Assembly (NCBI GenBank): GCA_030064795.1
Contig: JASJEI010000106.1
Span: 1-40,188 of the forward strand
Direction: 5' to 3'
DNA length: 40,188 bases
DNA from: Pleurocapsa sp. MO_226.B13
GTDB taxonomy: Bacteria; Cyanobacteriota; Cyanobacteriia; Cyanobacteriales; Xenococcaceae
The notes beneath the pieces are model-generated. The model searched no databases, had not been told where the DNA came from, and saw only the letters and a program-made list of their open reading frames with translations. Position 1 is the stretch's first letter. Every line of letters begins with the position of its first letter. The translations under genes and the position numbers were made by a program. This document shows, one piece after another, positions 14,656 to 23,445 of this stretch.

Positions 14656-16029
14656 TTAAGAAGACGTAGTCTGATTTTTATTGAGATCGTTAGAATTCAC
14701 CAACCACATTCCCGTAGCAATTTTGGGACGATATGCTTGGAGAGTCATTCCCTGTTGCATTCCCATTACTAAAAGAGACAGAGCATCTAGTAGCTTAGGA
14801 TCGTAACGCTTACCAGCTAAAGACTGACAATCTGCCAACGCCTGAGTAATCGGATTTTTATTAGCGGAATATTGCTTATATGCCTTCATTTTTTGCTGAA
14901 AATCTGCCAGCAAGCAAATAATCCGAGACTCTAAAGGAATCGCATCGTAAGCTAATCCCCCAGGAATACCAGAGCCATCCCAGGCTTCTCTTTGATGGGT
15001 TAAAATTTTTGATACTGCTTCCAACTGAGGCATTACTCGCAATACTGAAGCCTTAGAAGGAGAACGATCTTTCTCCAAAGCTTGTTGTCGTGCCTGAAAT
15101 TGCTTACTGCGTTCTTTGGTTACTTCTGGTAAACCAACACGGTGTAACAATCCAGATAGATAAAGTCGTTTCGCTTGCCATGCAGGAAGATCTAGTAGCT
15201 GTGCCATTGCCTCTGCCATTGCTGCCACTTCTGAAGCTGCCATCGGGTTGCTAACGTCGGTGGCATCTAATAATTGAGCCATTCTCAAAAAAGCTTGCAT
15301 CTCATTGGAGACGATATTTTCATCCAAATCTTTAAAACCGCTAAAGTTACCAGCTGTTTCTGGATTGTGGAGATTTTTCTGGCTGTTTTGAAGATATTTA
15401 ACTACCCGAGAAACGACTGCATCTAGATCGTCTCTTTGTCTGGTTCCAGACTCCGCAGTCATCTTCGCTACTTTTTGTGTCAACAACTCAGCTAATTCTG
15501 GTTGATAGCCTTTGATGTGGTCGATCGCTAATTCTACAGTTTCATGGACTAGTTTGGGTTCAAAAGTCCAAAAACCATAAAACTTACGTTCTAAATCTTC
15601 TTTAGGCTTATTTGAGCCATAGTCTGACTCAGATAGTTCCTGACACAATACCATTGCCGTATAGGTAGGAGAAAGAATCATCAGATGCCATTCTTCAGCT
15701 ACAGGATCTTCGGGCTTGAGATGAACTAATGAGACATTTTCTTTCTTACTGGTTGGATGGCTCTCAAAACCAGCATCAGAAGTCGCCATAATTGCTACAC
15801 TGTCTGATTTGTCCGCTAAATCACTGTAACGGTTTGCCTCCTCCAAATACCATTTACCACGCTGAAAAGCCGTTATCACAATCGGTGCACTATCGGAATC
15901 TAAAATAAAGTCTTCCAAGGCATGACATAGGGCAACCAAGGTGTTTTTGTAGTAAACCCCTAAATTTAAGGGCTGCTTACCATTTCGGTGAGCTTCATCT
16001 AGTCTTCTTAATATCGAACCTTCCAGCAT
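14656..16029 (-). CDS. DICT sensory domain plus HD-GYP-like domain protein
   Basis: The N-terminal roughly 190 residues (SILRRLDEAHRNGKQPLNLG, then YLEEANRYSDLA, then WHLMILSPTYTAMVLCQEL) match the DICT domain, a cyanobacterial sensory module found with diguanylate cyclases and two-component proteins. The C-terminal half (about 240-430) resembles the HD-GYP phosphohydrolase fold: YLSGLLHRVGLPEV, then LTHQREAWDGSGIPGGL. The HD metal pair is eroded: LLHR stands where HD is expected, and HREAWDGSGIP replaces HHExxDGxGYP. Cyclic-di-GMP hydrolysis is therefore doubtful and a ligand-sensing or scaffold role is more likely. It is 457 residues with no membrane segment, upstream of and co-oriented with the pentapeptide gene. 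Confidence 0.83.
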   Translation of the reverse strand: MLEGSILRRLDEAHRNGKQPLNLGVYYKNTLVALCHALEDFILDSDSAPIVITAFQRGKWYLEEANRYSDLADKSDSVAIMATSDAGFESHPTSKKENVSLVHLKPEDPVAEEWHLMILSPTYTAMVLCQELSESDYGSNKPKEDLERKFYGFWTFEPKLVHETVELAIDHIKGYQPELAELLTQKVAKMTAESGTRQRDDLDAVVSRVVKYLQNSQKNLHNPETAGNFSGFKDLDENIVSNEMQAFLRMAQLLDATDVSNPMAASEVAAMAEAMAQLLDLPAWQAKRLYLSGLLHRVGLPEVTKERSKQFQARQQALEKDRSPSKASVLRVMPQLEAVSKILTHQREAWDGSGIPGGLAYDAIPLESRIICLLADFQQKMKAYKQYSANKNPITQALADCQSLAGKRYDPKLLDALSLLVMGMQQGMTLQAYRPKIATGMWLVNSNDLNKNQTTSS

Positions 16030-16095
16030 AGTAAATAATTAGTTTCAAAAATAAAATGCAGTTTGACGCATTTGTGGGTAACATATACTCGTTTT

Positions 16096-16643
16096 TTAAA
16101 CAGTAGTTAATTCCTGTTTATTCGATTTTACAGGGGCGGTTAATGCTTCTTCTAGGGGGGCTTTACCTAACTTATTCTCTAGAATACGCATCACTTCCCG
16201 TCCAAAATTATGGGAATTTTGTTTTCAGGCTTGAAGACAAACTTCACCAAAGCAAGAACCGAGGGGTTCAAGATTCCAAAGTAGTTTTTTAGCCGTCCAA
16301 GGCATCAAACTCATGGGGTTATATCCTGGCTTGAGAATATCATTTTCCAAGGCGTATTCCTCCAAATGAGTATGGGGCTGCAAGCCAATAAAGAAGATAG
16401 CAGGTTCTACTCGATCTTCTCCAAAAATGTTTTCCAACTCTCGATGACAGGCAATGGTTTGCCTAATAGTCTCATCAGTTTCATCCTTTTGTAGCAATTC
16501 AATGGCATCGGGGAGATATTTTTGGGCAAGATCTTTTGTTCTACTTCGAGAACAAGTTGGTGAACGCGATCGCCTGGATAGACCACTCCAATAGGGAAAA
16601 TGGGATTACATGGAAGCCGAACATAGAGAATTCGCTGGTGCAT
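16096..16643 (-). pseudogene. Remnant of a PSII high-light-acclimation radical SAM gene
   Basis: The start (RILYVRLPCNPIFPIGVVY) and the end (TIRQTIACHRELENIFG, then VEPAIFFIGLQPHTHLEEYA, then PGYNPMSLMPWTAKKLLWN) match the two ends of a cyanobacterial radical SAM protein of over 500 residues, annotated as photosystem II high-light acclimation. Everything between is deleted, including the CxxxCxxC cluster motif. The two parts lie in different frames. After VCLQA a TGA replaces the expected Trp codon, with homologous sequence (NFGREVMRILENKLGKAPLEEAL) continuing in frame to a final TAA at 16096-16098. At least one large deletion, one frame change and one nonsense mutation have occurred. An intact copy may exist elsewhere. 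Family name is from memory. Confidence 0.82.
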
Positions 16644-17080
16644 GGTTTTTGTATTGTTAAGTTTTGCAAGTTTTATGAGTTATTTGGCGAGGTAAAATTA
16701 GTTTTCTGTCTTAGATGGTCATAATTTATTCATATAACTTAACTTTAGCGAGATTATTTACCACAATCAACTAAATTGTAGAGTTATTTATCTAGATCGC
16801 TCTAAAATTGTGATGTTTGTTTGCCAGAAAGTCGGAGCGATTTCCCGATTTACAGATGCCGATTGAAATTTGAAGATGAGAATTTTTCAACGAGTGGTTA
16901 ACTTTCAGCAAGATTCGTCTCTAATATTAAAAAAATATTAAGAAAGATTGAATATAAGGATTAGATAAACAAAAGGTTATCTAAATATCTATCGGTAGCT
17001 AGTTTTACAACCAATCGGGATCGAGCGATGCTAGCTTATATAGAGCAATAACAAACTTACTTTAAAACTCTTCAATACTC
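16644..17080. other. Intergenic region upstream of the DUF1830 gene
   Basis: About 440 AT-rich bases without a convincing coding frame lie between the divergent radical SAM pseudogene and the DUF1830 gene. It should contain the DUF1830 promoter. I see no strong hairpin or named repeat. Confidence 0.45.
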
Positions 17081-17455
17081 ATGGCACAAATCCTAGATCC
17101 CTTACCAAATGACGAAAATACTCATATTCTTTGTTGTTATGTAAACGCCACTAGCCAGATTCAAGTAGCACGCATCACTAACATCCCTAACTGGTATTTT
17201 GAAAGAGTTGTATTCCCAGGACAGAGATTGGTTTTTGAAGCTGAACCCCATGCAGTTTTGGAAATACATTCAGGGATGATGGCTAGCGCGATACTTTCGG
17301 ATACAATTCTTTGTGAAAGATTGGCGATCAACCCGATTAACCCAGAACAGAGCGATCGCCAAACACAAGAAGCAAAAGTTAGAGCTATTCAAGCCAACAA
17401 GTCGAACAACTCAGCAGGTAAAAATGCAGTTTCTTCTTTAAACGTTGCTGTTTAG
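17081..17455 (+). CDS. DUF1830-family protein
   Basis: A 124-residue protein of a family confined to cyanobacteria. The conserved core is almost canonical: ILCCYVNATSQIQVARITNI, then PNWYFERVVFPGQRLVFEAE, then LEIHSGMMASAILSDTI, then CERL. Conserved Cys residues (CC near 18-19 and one in CERL) might bind metal or be redox active, but no function is known to me. The C-terminal 40 residues are polar and probably disordered. A strong terminator follows at 17502, so the gene is transcribed alone. Confidence 0.87.
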   Translation: MAQILDPLPNDENTHILCCYVNATSQIQVARITNIPNWYFERVVFPGQRLVFEAEPHAVLEIHSGMMASAILSDTILCERLAINPINPEQSDRQTQEAKVRAIQANKSNNSAGKNAVSSLNVAV

Positions 17456-17501
17456 TGATGCAAGTCAATTAATCGCGATTCTATATTGAAGATAATCTGG
17501 G

Positions 17502-17533
17502 GGGGGTTGTTAGTTTTAGCAACCCCCTTATTT
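17502..17533 (+). terminator. Rho-independent terminator after the DUF1830 gene
   Basis: GGGGGTTG at 17502-17509 pairs exactly with CAACCCCC at 17520-17527, with a 10-base loop, followed by TTATTTATT. It lies 47 bases past the DUF1830 stop. Confidence 0.85.
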
Positions 17534-17634
17534 ATTAAATCACCCCAGTTTCATATTCATTTTGCCAACAGTTTCTTATACTAAAGGATAGTTTGAATTT
17601 TGCATTGTTAGGACTAATAATCTAGGTAAGAAAT

Positions 17635-18069
17635 TTGGATTTACCATCTTTTTTGTGGCTGTGGAAAATTGCTGCTTGGGCAATGGGAGGGACGATCGCG
17701 TTTTATTTGTTGTTACTCCTTTCAGGAACTTGGATGTTTTACGGTCGTGTTACGAGGATTGGTCGTCCGTCTTGGCTGAGAAATGCTCACTACATTGGCG
17801 GAATAATTATTGTTTTTCTGGTGTTTATCTTACTGGCGATCGGTCTTGTCGGAACTATAGGATATTATGGCAGCTTGGGACATTCTCCTCATCTGTGGGC
17901 TGGTTTGTTTGTCGTCGGGTTAATTTCTCTTTCGGCTTGGAGTGCCAACCAAATTGATGCTCGTAATAGTTGGGCGCGATCGCTTCACGTTACCATTAAC
18001 GCGATCTTATTTACTGGCTTAGCTTACGTTTCCTGGACGGGTTGGGAAGTAGTTCAAAAGTATTTATAA
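17635..18069 (+). CDS. DUF4079-family membrane protein
   Basis: A 144-residue protein with four hydrophobic segments (about 10-32, 50-75, 85-102 and 118-140), of the cyanobacterial DUF4079 family, which is related to cytochrome b561-like four-helix membrane proteins. Typical segments are SFLWLWKIAAWAMG, then GRPSWLRNAHYIGG, then SLGHSPHLWAGL, then LHVTINAILFTGLAY. The start is TTG 17635. An in-frame TAG lies four codons upstream, no ATG is available, and AGGTAAG sits at a suitable distance. Conserved His residues could be ligands, but heme binding is not established. Confidence 0.82.
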   Translation: MDLPSFLWLWKIAAWAMGGTIAFYLLLLLSGTWMFYGRVTRIGRPSWLRNAHYIGGIIIVFLVFILLAIGLVGTIGYYGSLGHSPHLWAGLFVVGLISLSAWSANQIDARNSWARSLHVTINAILFTGLAYVSWTGWEVVQKYL

Positions 18070-18180
18070 GTGCGATCGGCCCTTTCAAGATTGTAAAAAA
18101 AAACAAGAAGGTAGATCGAAGCTATGTCTTTGACTACCCTCTTGCTATATATAGTTATTTAAACCTATATCTTTTCTTGG

Positions 18181-18205
18181 CTTTGCGTCTCTGCGCCTCT
18201 GCGAG
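18181..18205. repeat. Dispersed cyanobacterial intergenic repeat (TGCGTCTCTGCGCC type)
   Basis: The stretch CTTTGCGTCTCTGCGCCTCT plus the next few bases has an internal CTCTGCG repetition. Sequences of this form recur in intergenic regions of many cyanobacteria in my recollection. It lies between the DUF4079 and GNAT genes. Confidence 0.5.
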
Positions 18206-18244
18206 AGATAATACAAGCTGCTTAACTCAGCAAAACTATTCAAA

Positions 18245-18736
18245 ATGAGATCGAACTTTCAAATTCGTCAGGCTGTCATCGATGATGTACCCCAGATCTT
18301 TAATCTGATCGAAGCTTTAGCAGAATACGAGAAACTAACTCATCAGGTGACTGGTACAAAAGAAGATTTACAAGAACATTTATTTGGTAGTCGAATTTAC
18401 GCTGAAGCAATTGTCACCGAAGCCGATAACAAACTAGTTGGTTTTGCCCTATTTTTTGCCAATTATTCCACCTTTTTAACTAAACCAGGGATTTATCTTG
18501 AAGATTTATTTGTTTTGCCAGAATATCGCCGTAGGGGAATCGGAAAAGCCATGTTATCTTATTTGGGTAAACTAGCTGTTCAAAGAAATGCAGGACGCTT
18601 GGAGTGGAGTGTCTTAGACTGGAACGAAAGTGCGATCGCTTTTTATCAAAGTATGGGTGCAAAAGTATTACCCGACTGGCGTATTTGTCGCGTTACCGAT
18701 AAAGCCTTACAAACACTGGCAGAAATTGACGACTAA
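18245..18736 (+). CDS. GNAT N-acetyltransferase, diamine/thialysine acetyltransferase-like
   Basis: A GCN5-related acetyltransferase of 163 residues using acetyl-CoA. It begins with the typical FQIRQAVIDDVPQIFNLIEA and has the acetyl-CoA pyrophosphate-binding motif YRRRGIGKAML at about 97-107. The strand segment IYLEDLFVLPEY and the C-terminal WNESAIAFYQSMGAKVLPDW resemble spermidine/spermine acetyltransferase SSAT2 (thialysine acetyltransferase). The length matches that family (about 160-170). Polyamine or amino-acid amine groups are the likely substrates. Its stop is immediately followed by the end of the convergent ABC exporter gene, with no gap. Confidence 0.85.
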   Translation: MRSNFQIRQAVIDDVPQIFNLIEALAEYEKLTHQVTGTKEDLQEHLFGSRIYAEAIVTEADNKLVGFALFFANYSTFLTKPGIYLEDLFVLPEYRRRGIGKAMLSYLGKLAVQRNAGRLEWSVLDWNESAIAFYQSMGAKVLPDWRICRVTDKALQTLAEIDD

Positions 18737-20803
18737 CTAATCATTTTTTCTTAAGCCTCGCGAAATTTTACGTTGGTATTCTTTGAGACTGGCTAACATA
18801 TTCTTAGCAGATTGATAAGATTCATCGAGAATTCTTTCTTGTTCGCGATCGTCTTTAATTAGACCTTCGTTAACCAATTGTAAATAATCGAGCAAAGAAT
18901 TAAGGTTATGGCGAATTTCATCAGAAAGATTGCTATTAGTTTGACGAGCTAGTTTTTGGGCAATTTTTTGGGCTAGTTTTTGTTGACGAAATTGTTGACT
19001 GGTCTTGAATTGTGCCGAATAAATGCGTTTGTATAAGTTACCACTGATTAGTAATTCTTGATGCGTACCAGATTCAATTATTTTACCTTTATCTAAAATA
19101 ATAATTCTGTCTGCTTTCTGGATAATTGAGAGTCGATTGGTAATAACAATAGTGGTGCGATCGCGACACAATTGCTCTAATGCCTCTTGAACTATTTTGC
19201 GCTCGGCTCGATCTAAACTAGCGGTGGGTGCATCTAAAATAATAATTTCGGGATTGCTTAAGAAAGCCCTAGTAATAGCAATTAGTTGTTTATGACCCTC
19301 GGATAAACCTAGTTGATTTTTATCGCTGATTTTTGTATCTAATCCTTGCGGTAGTCGAGTAATAAATTCATCAGCTTTCGTCTTTTGAGTGGCAGCAATA
19401 ATTTCTCGCTCGCTAATATTTTGTAAGCCGTAGGTAAGATTATTTTTAATAGAAGTATTGAACAAAAAAGTTTCTCTATTAATTATGCTAATAGAGCGTC
19501 TAAGACTATTTAGCTTGTATTCTTTAAGATCTTTACCATTAATTAAAACTCGACCTTCAATCGGATCGTATAATCTGGCAATTAAGTTAGAAAGAGTTGT
19601 TTTCCCAGAGCCAATCGAGCCAACTATAGCTAAGGTTTCTCCTGGGAAAATACGCAGATTGATTTTATCTAAAACTATTTGAGCCTGATAGGGATAGGCA
19701 AAAGTAACATTTTTAAATTCGATATTGCTCTCTAATTTAGTAAAAATGATTTTACCCGATTTAATAATTGATTTGTTGGCTTCATTGAAGAAATTAGCTA
19801 CTACTTTTAGACTGGCTTGATTATTAACAAATTGAAGACGAGCATAATTAAAAATGTTAATTGTAGGTAATAATCTAAATAAAATAATTATGTAAATCAA
19901 AACAACGGGGACGAATTCCTGTAGTTGTTGGTTGTAGAGATAGTAACTGGCGATAATCAAACTTAGAATAATTAAAATTTTGCTGATTTCATTGACAGGA
20001 GTGATTAAAGCGGAAATTATTTGGGTATTAAACTGAGCTGTATTTCTCTCCTCAATCGAGCGGATTATTTCTCGATACTCTTTAGTTTCATTAGTAATAA
20101 TCTCAAGCCGATCGATTTCAGTCAAAAAATCGATTAGCTGTCTGGTATGGCTTTGAGCATGATGAAGCAGTACAGAACCCAATTTTTTTCTTTGAACAAC
20201 TAAGAAATAATTACCGCATATAACCAAACCAATTAAGATGGCTGTAACCAAAATTAGAGGTGAAGAAATAAGCAATAAAATAACAACTAAAAAAAATATA
20301 TTGACTAGGCTAATGAAAATTTTATGAATACTAGTAATTACCAGTACGGTCTTATATACTTCTCGGTTAAGTTTAAATAAAATATCTTCTATTTTATTTT
20401 GACGGTAGTAATCGAAAGCGACTTGAGTAAGCAATTCAATCCCCTGAATCTTTAGTTTAGAAGCTAAATATTTACTCTGCTTAATTTCTACTATTTGCCG
20501 AGCATAATTAGTTAAGCTTTGGCAAATAAATGCCAAGGCAATCATAGCAATTAAAATTATCAGTTGACGATCGCCCTCGAAACTACAGCAAGCAGCCAAA
20601 AAATGTCTCAAAATTGGTGGGTAAGTCCAGAAAAACATTTCTCGACTATTGCCAAAGATCATGACAAATATAGGAATCAATAAAATAGTTCCGAATAGAG
20701 TCAAGATAGCACTGCATAGACTAAGAACTAAAGAAGCAAAGAAATATATCGGCTTGTCTTTAGCAAGATTCACTAAAAACCTAGTTGCCAAACTATTAAA
20801 CAT
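18737..20803 (-). CDS. ABC exporter with degenerate ATPase motifs and HisKA-like tail
   Basis: A 688-residue half-transporter: six hydrophobic helices (about 20-320), then a nucleotide-binding domain (about 360-580). Walker A SIGSGKTTL (about 395) is intact. The signature reads LSEGHKQL instead of LSGGQ, and Walker B IIILDAPTASLD has Ala where the catalytic Glu is expected. It may therefore bind ATP but hydrolyse it poorly, or rely on a partner. A further 90 residues follow. These contain LSDEIRHNLNSLLDYLQLV and DESYQSAKNMLASLKEYQ, which look like a two-helix HisKA dimerisation hairpin whose phospho-acceptor position is Asp, not His. This tail is the oddest part. Substrate is unknown, and no partner exporter is adjacent. 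Confidence 0.82.
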   Translation of the reverse strand: MFNSLATRFLVNLAKDKPIYFFASLVLSLCSAILTLFGTILLIPIFVMIFGNSREMFFWTYPPILRHFLAACCSFEGDRQLIILIAMIALAFICQSLTNYARQIVEIKQSKYLASKLKIQGIELLTQVAFDYYRQNKIEDILFKLNREVYKTVLVITSIHKIFISLVNIFFLVVILLLISSPLILVTAILIGLVICGNYFLVVQRKKLGSVLLHHAQSHTRQLIDFLTEIDRLEIITNETKEYREIIRSIEERNTAQFNTQIISALITPVNEISKILIILSLIIASYYLYNQQLQEFVPVVLIYIIILFRLLPTINIFNYARLQFVNNQASLKVVANFFNEANKSIIKSGKIIFTKLESNIEFKNVTFAYPYQAQIVLDKINLRIFPGETLAIVGSIGSGKTTLSNLIARLYDPIEGRVLINGKDLKEYKLNSLRRSISIINRETFLFNTSIKNNLTYGLQNISEREIIAATQKTKADEFITRLPQGLDTKISDKNQLGLSEGHKQLIAITRAFLSNPEIIILDAPTASLDRAERKIVQEALEQLCRDRTTIVITNRLSIIQKADRIIILDKGKIIESGTHQELLISGNLYKRIYSAQFKTSQQFRQQKLAQKIAQKLARQTNSNLSDEIRHNLNSLLDYLQLVNEGLIKDDREQERILDESYQSAKNMLASLKEYQRKISRGLRKND

Positions 20804-20971
20804 AAATTTTCATTGACTTGTAAACTGGCGAACGGGCGATCGATTTAGATTAGCTATCTGTTTTATTGGTTTTATTAGTATTAAAGTAAAACCAGGGGAT
20901 ATTTCCCTAATATGATGGAATATAGTACAGAAAAACGTCTAGAGTATAATCCTCAGAAATTCACCTAAAAC

Positions 20972-21745
20972 ATGGAAATTAAGCGTATTCCCGTTTTGTC
21001 AGACAACTATGTCTTTGTCTTATCCGATCCGCAACAGAAAATAGCAGCAGTAGTCGATCCAGCGGTAGCCCAACCTGTTTTAGATTACCTTACAGAAATC
21101 GACTGTCAGTTGGTTGCTATTTTTAATACTCACCATCACTGGGATCACGTCGGAGGAAACCAGCAATTAGTCCAGCATTTTCCCAACTTATGTGTCTATG
21201 GTGGTGCAGAAGATCGGGGCAGAATTCCTCATCAACAAGTTTTTCTGCAAGAAGGCGATACAGTTGAGTTTGCCGACAGAATGAGTCGAGTATTTTTTGT
21301 CCCAGGACACACCCGCGCCCACATTGCCTACTACTTTCCGCCTACAACAACCGATGAAACAGGAGAATTGTTCTGTGGCGATACAATCTTTGCTGGAGGA
21401 TGTGGCAGGCTATTTGAGGGGACTCCTAGCCAAATGGTTGATTCAATTGGCAAACTACGCCAACTCCCCGACAAGACTCGTGTTTGGTGCGCCCACGAAT
21501 ATACCCTAAACAACTTAAAATTTGCCCTGACGGTAGATCGAGACAATATAGCTTTACAAGAACGATATCAGACAGTCCAAGAAGCCCGCGATCGCGGTAT
21601 TGCTACCGTACCTTCACTTTTGGGGATCGAAAAACAAACCAATCCCTTTTTGCGTTGGGATGCCCCTGCCATACAAGCTACAGCCAAGATCGCTCAACCT
21701 GCTAGAGTTTTTGGACGTATTAGAGGTATGAAAGATCGGTTTTGA
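20972..21745 (+). CDS. gloB: Hydroxyacylglutathione hydrolase (glyoxalase II)
   Basis: A metallo-beta-lactamase-fold thioesterase that hydrolyses S-D-lactoylglutathione to lactate and glutathione in methylglyoxal detoxification. Metal-binding motifs are complete: NTHHHWDHVGG (about 52-62), His in VPGHTRAHIAY, Asp in ELFCGDTIFAGGCGRLFEG, and the C-terminal His in WCAHEYTLNNLKF. The C-terminal substrate-binding region with NPFLRWD is also typical. At 257 residues it has the usual length. It precedes a PARG-type gene by 9 bases on the same strand, so the two are likely co-transcribed. Confidence 0.96.
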   Translation: MEIKRIPVLSDNYVFVLSDPQQKIAAVVDPAVAQPVLDYLTEIDCQLVAIFNTHHHWDHVGGNQQLVQHFPNLCVYGGAEDRGRIPHQQVFLQEGDTVEFADRMSRVFFVPGHTRAHIAYYFPPTTTDETGELFCGDTIFAGGCGRLFEGTPSQMVDSIGKLRQLPDKTRVWCAHEYTLNNLKFALTVDRDNIALQERYQTVQEARDRGIATVPSLLGIEKQTNPFLRWDAPAIQATAKIAQPARVFGRIRGMKDRF

Positions 21746-21754
21746 AATATTGAA

Positions 21755-22579
21755 ATGTCTCTTAAAGATGTAGCCCAAGAAACCTTAAAAATTGTTCGAG
21801 AAGGAAAATTTATTAATAGTTTAGGAAAGGTAATTGACTTTTCTGAGGAACAACAAGCAGCAGAAGCAGGTACTTTACTCTATACTCCCGAACAAGTTAG
21901 CCAACTGCTACAAAAACCAGTATCAAAAGACAACCATAACGCGATCGTCGAAGTTACAGATGAAACCACACAAGTTGCAGCCCATCGATTAGTAACCCTT
22001 GAAGAATGTTCCGATCTAGTCCTGTTAAATTATGCTTCTGCACGCAACCCTGGAGGTGGCTTTATTAATGGTGCAAAAGCCCAAGAAGAAGATTTAGCTC
22101 GTTGTTCTGGCTTATATCCTTGTTTGCTAAAACAGCCCGATTACTATGAGATTAATCGCGCTCACAAATCTTTATTATATACCGATCGCATTATCTATTC
22201 GCCCCAAGTACCTTGGTTTAGAACTAGCAGTCGCACAATTTTGGATGATTTCTTTTTGGCTTCAGTAATTACAGCACCAGCCCCCAATGCCAGTCAAATA
22301 TTGCGCCGTGATGTCACAGCAGGAGCAGAAATAGAAACAACATTGCGTCGTCGGGCAGGATATATACTTACCATAGCAAGAGAGCAGGGACACCGTACAC
22401 TATTACTTGGTGCATGGGGTTGTGGGGTATTTGGCAACGATCCCAATCTGGTAGCGGATGCTTTTGGTCAATGGCTTAGCGAACCTAGGTTTCAAGGCTG
22501 TTTTGAGCGAGTTGTGTTTGGCATCTACGATCCTAGTAACAGTAAGAAAACTTTAAAGGCATTTCAAACCAGGTTTTAA
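21755..22579 (+). CDS. Microbial-type poly(ADP-ribose) glycohydrolase (TIGR02452/DUF2263)
   Basis: A macrodomain protein of 274 residues. The PARG signature is present: GGGFINGAKAQEEDLARCSG, i.e. GGG-x7-QEE, with the two catalytic glutamates at about 112-113. NYASARNPGGG precedes it. Further support comes from the C-terminal LLLGAWGCGVFGNDPNLVADAF. The enzyme is predicted to remove ADP-ribose from proteins or nucleic acids or to hydrolyse poly(ADP-ribose). It sits 9 bases after gloB, and a small unknown gene follows 33 bases later. No ADP-ribosyltransferase is nearby, so its target is unknown. Confidence 0.9.
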   Translation: MSLKDVAQETLKIVREGKFINSLGKVIDFSEEQQAAEAGTLLYTPEQVSQLLQKPVSKDNHNAIVEVTDETTQVAAHRLVTLEECSDLVLLNYASARNPGGGFINGAKAQEEDLARCSGLYPCLLKQPDYYEINRAHKSLLYTDRIIYSPQVPWFRTSSRTILDDFFLASVITAPAPNASQILRRDVTAGAEIETTLRRRAGYILTIAREQGHRTLLLGAWGCGVFGNDPNLVADAFGQWLSEPRFQGCFERVVFGIYDPSNSKKTLKAFQTRF

Positions 22580-22612
22580 TATGTTTGTATTAATAGCTAG
22601 TAACTAGGGAAA

Positions 22613-22981
22613 ATGATGATTAAATCGGCGATCGCCTTGGAAATAACTATTAACAACGCAACCAAAATTATTGCTGGAATTAATGATATTTCAGTACTTA
22701 ATTTTATTCTTACTTTCCGCAAAGCTTCAGGATTAAAAGATGATTTAGTTGATAGTATCGCTCTTTCAGTTGGGGGATTATTACACCATGATGAATACGA
22801 CAATGAGTATCTAGATTGGCTTAAACAACAGGTAAAATTAGGTGATGAAATTACTATTCGCGTGATTGAAACTTCTGAACTAACAAAACCCATAAAAAGA
22901 CGCAGAGAAGATCCCGAGCTGGTAAAAAAAGCTCAACGAAAATATTATGAAAGTTTAAAAGAGAAGTATGAAGAGGTCTAG
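22613..22981 (+). CDS. Hypothetical protein, 122 residues
   Basis: The protein begins MMIKSAIALEITINNATKII and has alternating strands and helices. A central acidic stretch (HHDEYDNEYLDWLKQQVKLG) leads to DEITIRVIETSELTKPIKR and a charged helical C-terminus. It reads like a compact alpha/beta domain, and similar small cyanobacterial proteins exist in my recollection, but I cannot name a family. It is 33 bases downstream of the PARG gene on the same strand and may be in its transcript. Confidence 0.62.
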   Translation: MMIKSAIALEITINNATKIIAGINDISVLNFILTFRKASGLKDDLVDSIALSVGGLLHHDEYDNEYLDWLKQQVKLGDEITIRVIETSELTKPIKRRREDPELVKKAQRKYYESLKEKYEEV

Positions 22982-23026
22982 TTAAGGCGATCGCCATTAA
23001 ATCCAAAACAAAATTAAGCTAAAAAC

Positions 23027-23209
23027 TTAAGAATTTTTGCAGTAAGCTATACTGCGATAAATCTTTACATCTAATTGAGAACGATAAGTTTTAATTGGAC
23101 GACGAAGATGATAAGTTAATCCGCGAAAACGAGCAGTAAGATCTGAAGGTATGGTTTCTACTCGAACATTATTAGTATTATAAAGTTTGCCTAAAAAATG
23201 TAGTTGCAT
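23027..23209 (-). CDS. DUF4278-family small protein
   Basis: A 60-residue basic protein whose segments LHFLGKLYN, then VETIPSDLTARFRGLTYHLR, are characteristic of the cyanobacterial DUF4278 family. These are short proteins built around a conserved LTARFRG-type motif. Function is unknown. The ATG start at 23209 is preceded by AGGAGG-like sequence on the coding strand (TCCTCC at 23219-23224), a strong ribosome-binding site. Confidence 0.85.
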   Translation of the reverse strand: MQLHFLGKLYNTNNVRVETIPSDLTARFRGLTYHLRRPIKTYRSQLDVKIYRSIAYCKNS

Positions 23210-23445
23210 TTTGGATTTTCCTCCTGTGTAGTATTACTGTATAAAAAATATTTATCAGTATTGTGCGATCGCTAACAGGAATTTAAAGGGAAAAAATTCA
23301 GTTATTAATTCAGGTATAGCTAAAAGCTATCTAGATCATTTGTTATCAGTAGTTATTAATTATTGATTCTTGCTCGTCCAGATTTTGTCAAATCTATCTA
23401 GATATATCTGTATAATACGAACAAATCAACTTGAGAAGTATGTAA

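Noticed and set aside
18042..18248. 68-codon frame spanning the DUF4079 end and the GNAT start
   Set aside because: It crosses the dispersed TGCGTCTCTGCG repeat and overlaps a well-supported gene; no homology is recognisable.
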